A model generated the notes under the pieces. The model had not been told where the DNA came from. It was given only the letters and a program-made list of their open reading frames with translations, and made no database searches. 34,819 bases of DNA from a virus: positions 1 to 34,819 of the IMG/VR virus record IMGVR_UViG_3300044630_004067; one strand, given 5' to 3'. Below, piece after piece: positions 32,688 through 34,819 of this stretch (positions are counted from its first letter, which is position 1; the number at the start of each line of letters is the position of its first letter). Position numbers and translations under genes: made by a program.

Positions 32688-34819
32688 ATGAAGGTAAGTC
32701 TGAATATAGAAAGTAAAAATTTTAAAAAATATACCAACTTCATCAATAAGTTTATTGAACTTCTGCAACGTGAATTTCCTTTGAAGAACGATGTCAAAGT
32801 ATTTTTTTTAAATCAACAAGAAGGTGAAATGTCTACAGGTAGTAGAAGAACTGATAATACAATTAAGGTCTTGGTTGGTGATCGTATGAATAGAGATATT
32901 ATGAGAACCTTAGCACATGAGTGGGTTCATGAACACCAAATGGATGTTTTAAAAAGAAAAAAAGGTCCAGACATTGGTGGTCAAAATGAAGATGAAGCAA
33001 ATGCTTTTGCAGGACGACTTATTAAAATGTTTGAAAAAGAAAATCCTGAAATGGAACAATTAATGTATGAGCATAAAGGAATCAATAACAAACTTTTAAT
33101 TTTAGAAACTCAAATTTTATTAGAACAAAAAATTGAAACCAAAAATAATTTGTTGGTTGAAATGAAAAAAATAGGTATTGAAAAATTACCTTATTCATAT
33201 TCTTCTTTATCTCGGTTTATTGATTCTAAAACAATGAACGTTCACTACAACAAACACTACAAAGGTTATGTTGATAAATTGAACGATGCGTTAAAAGATA
33301 AGGAAGGTGATTTAGAATTGGAAGACATTATTAAAACAATCAGTAAATACGATAATAAAGTTAGAAATAACGCAGGAGGAGCTTTTAACCATGCATTATT
33401 TTGGAAAATGTTGTCTCCAAAAAAACAACGACCTCATGGTGAAATATATGAAAAGATTAAAAAAGATTTTGGTAACATAAAAAAACTAAAAGACGAATTT
33501 AATCAAGCGGCAAAAGATCGTTTTGGTTCAGGATGGGCGTGGTTGTATCTATCAAAAGATGGAAAATTAAAAATAATGTCAACTCCAAATCAGGACAACC
33601 CACTTATGAATGTTGTTAAAAAAGGTGGATTTCCATTGTTGGGTCTTGATGTTTGGGAACATGCATATTATTTAAAATATCAAAACAAAAGAGATGAATA
33701 CATTTCAAAATTTTGGGATGTTGTTAATTGGGAGTTTGTAAACGATTTATATTTGTCAAAGACAAAAAAAGAAAATATTAAAGAGAGTGTTGAGTCTAAA
33801 GAAATTATAAATGAAATTAGCACAACTTTCGCATTTCCATACACACCAAAACAATTAAGAGATTTAATTAATTCACAATATGTAGGTTGTCTTGGTAAAC
33901 AATATAAAAATGGTTGTATAGGTAGAATCCAAACAAAAAAATGCACCACAGATGTTGGTATTTTAGGTGGTGATTATGCAGAAAAAAAACACGGAGGAAC
34001 AAGTCAATGGTCTATCGTCAATCGTTTTGATACCAATAGTAAAGTTAAAAAAGAAATATATAACATTTGGTTAGAAGAAACTGAAGGGTTAACAGATTTT
34101 AAAACATGGATTAAAGAACATGCTTATGACCTTTTCGCAAATGAAGGAATGTATTTAGATCGTTTGGCGGAAATAAACGTTGGGACAATAGAAGTTGGTA
34201 AAGAGAATGAAAATTATGCAACAAGTATTATTCGACAAATATATAAATTAAATCCTGATGAAGAAGGTATGACTTATGAGTTGTATGAACATTGTTCGGG
34301 AGATATTAATGATAGAAAAAAAGGTCAAGATATAGTTTTAAAAATTAAAGGAGGAGACACAATTTATTTCCAAGTCAAACCTTTTACAAATAGCCTTAAT
34401 CATATTGAATTTTTTGATGGTGGAGATAGGGGATATTATTTTAAGGTGGAATCTTGGCACACAAACAAAAAATATAAAGAAGAAAATGTTGATATAATTT
34501 TGTATGTTGATAGAGCAGAACAAAAATACATCATGTTTAGAAACGATTATAGTAAAATTTTAACGGTAAGCACCTCAAGAAGAAATCCACCATATTATAT
34601 ATATTATTATGAAATGCCACTTCAAAGTAACTTTAAAGTTCCATTACAAAAAGAAACACAAAAAGCACCTGTAAAACAATTCATATCAAAAGATGTTAAT
34701 AAACAAATTGAATTTTATAGAGATAGAATTAAATATTTTACAGATAAAATAAAAGAATTGGGTGGTGAAAATATTGAAATTTCTGAGATGATAAATTTCT
34801 ATAAAAAAGAGTTAAACAA
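32688..34819 (+). CDS. Multidomain protein: metallopeptidase-like, Mn-type superoxide dismutase, nuclease-like (3' end outside window)
   Basis: At least 710 codons are open from ATG 32688, one base after the Ig-like gene. Residues about 60-120 look like a zinc metallopeptidase: HEWVH at 77-81 (HExxH), then EDEANAFAG at 101-109 as the probable third-ligand helix. Residues about 165-358 are a full-length Fe/Mn superoxide dismutase. Predicted metal ligands are His186 (NVHYNKHY), His235 (FNHALFW), and Asp321 and His325 (LDVWEHAYY); Tyr194 matches the active-site Tyr34. Gly231 and the Gln302 of PNQDNPLM favour the Mn type. From 380 on, cysteine-bearing sequence leads to GQDIV (Asp548) and YFQVKPF (Gln562, Lys564), a pattern like the D and QxK of Mrr-type PD-(D/E)XK nucleases. 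The dismutase is certain; the peptidase likely; the nuclease tentative. Confidence 0.88.
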   Translation, partial: MKVSLNIESKNFKKYTNFINKFIELLQREFPLKNDVKVFFLNQQEGEMSTGSRRTDNTIKVLVGDRMNRDIMRTLAHEWVHEHQMDVLKRKKGPDIGGQNEDEANAFAGRLIKMFEKENPEMEQLMYEHKGINNKLLILETQILLEQKIETKNNLLVEMKKIGIEKLPYSYSSLSRFIDSKTMNVHYNKHYKGYVDKLNDALKDKEGDLELEDIIKTISKYDNKVRNNAGGAFNHALFWKMLSPKKQRPHGEIYEKIKKDFGNIKKLKDEFNQAAKDRFGSGWAWLYLSKDGKLKIMSTPNQDNPLMNVVKKGGFPLLGLDVWEHAYYLKYQNKRDEYISKFWDVVNWEFVNDLYLSKTKKENIKESVESKEIINEISTTFAFPYTPKQLRDLINSQYVGCLGKQYKNGCIGRIQTKKCTTDVGILGGDYAEKKHGGTSQWSIVNRFDTNSKVKKEIYNIWLEETEGLTDFKTWIKEHAYDLFANEGMYLDRLAEINVGTIEVGKENENYATSIIRQIYKLNPDEEGMTYELYEHCSGDINDRKKGQDIVLKIKGGDTIYFQVKPFTNSLNHIEFFDGGDRGYYFKVESWHTNKKYKEENVDIILYVDRAEQKYIMFRNDYSKILTVSTSRRNPPYYIYYYEMPLQSNFKVPLQKETQKAPVKQFISKDVNKQIEFYRDRIKYFTDKIKELGGENIEISEMINFYKKELN

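Overview
The window is an AT-rich stretch of a T4-like contractile-tailed phage (myovirus). The evidence is a T4-type replication set (UvsX recombinase, gp32-like single-stranded DNA binding protein, DnaB/gp41-type helicase, RNase H/FEN-type exonuclease, class Ia ribonucleotide reductase) beside a T4-type tail set (neck protein, gp15-like terminator, gp18-like sheath, gp19-like tube, gp26-like baseplate protein, a tape-measure-like protein of gp29 length and several baseplate proteins). Starts are preceded by A-rich tracts and almost never by a Shine-Dalgarno sequence. This is typical of Bacteroidota and their phages, so a Bacteroidota host is likely but inferred. No tRNA, rRNA, integrase, IS element or CRISPR array was seen, and no gene-free stretch exceeds about 300 bases.

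Layout. From 30416 down to 1 almost everything is on the minus strand. In transcription order: neck protein and gp15-like protein; tail sheath; a HAD-family hydrolase inserted between sheath and tube; tail tube; gp26-like baseplate protein, which appears split by a +1 frameshift; tape-measure-like protein; a 1690-residue protein with an OmpA-like domain; a LysM-like 107-residue protein; a 2357-residue protein with a hub-like domain; two small proteins; then the replication block of gp32-like SSB, a small conserved-looking protein, UvsX, exonuclease, an unknown 149-residue protein, helicase, NrdB and NrdA (NrdA runs off the left edge). On the plus strand are a small ribbon-helix-helix-like gene (28706-28870) inside the tail module and a rightward block from 30472: an SNF2-family helicase, a coiled-coil plus Ig-like protein, and an open-ended gene of at least 710 codons.

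The most unusual gene is that last one (32688 to the window end). It joins an HExxH metallopeptidase-like domain, a complete Mn-type superoxide dismutase domain with all metal ligands, and a C-terminal region resembling a PD-(D/E)XK (Mrr-like) nuclease core.

Regulation. The heptamer TATTTAT (usually followed by A, C or T) lies in the sense orientation upstream of eleven genes on both strands, nearly all structural or in the rightward block. It is a candidate late-promoter element, distinct from T4's TATAAATA. The gp32-like gene instead has a sigma70-like promoter (TTGACT, 17 bases, TATAAT) and is enclosed by two strong intrinsic terminators, so it looks like an independent early or middle transcription unit. 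Further terminators follow the sheath and tube genes.
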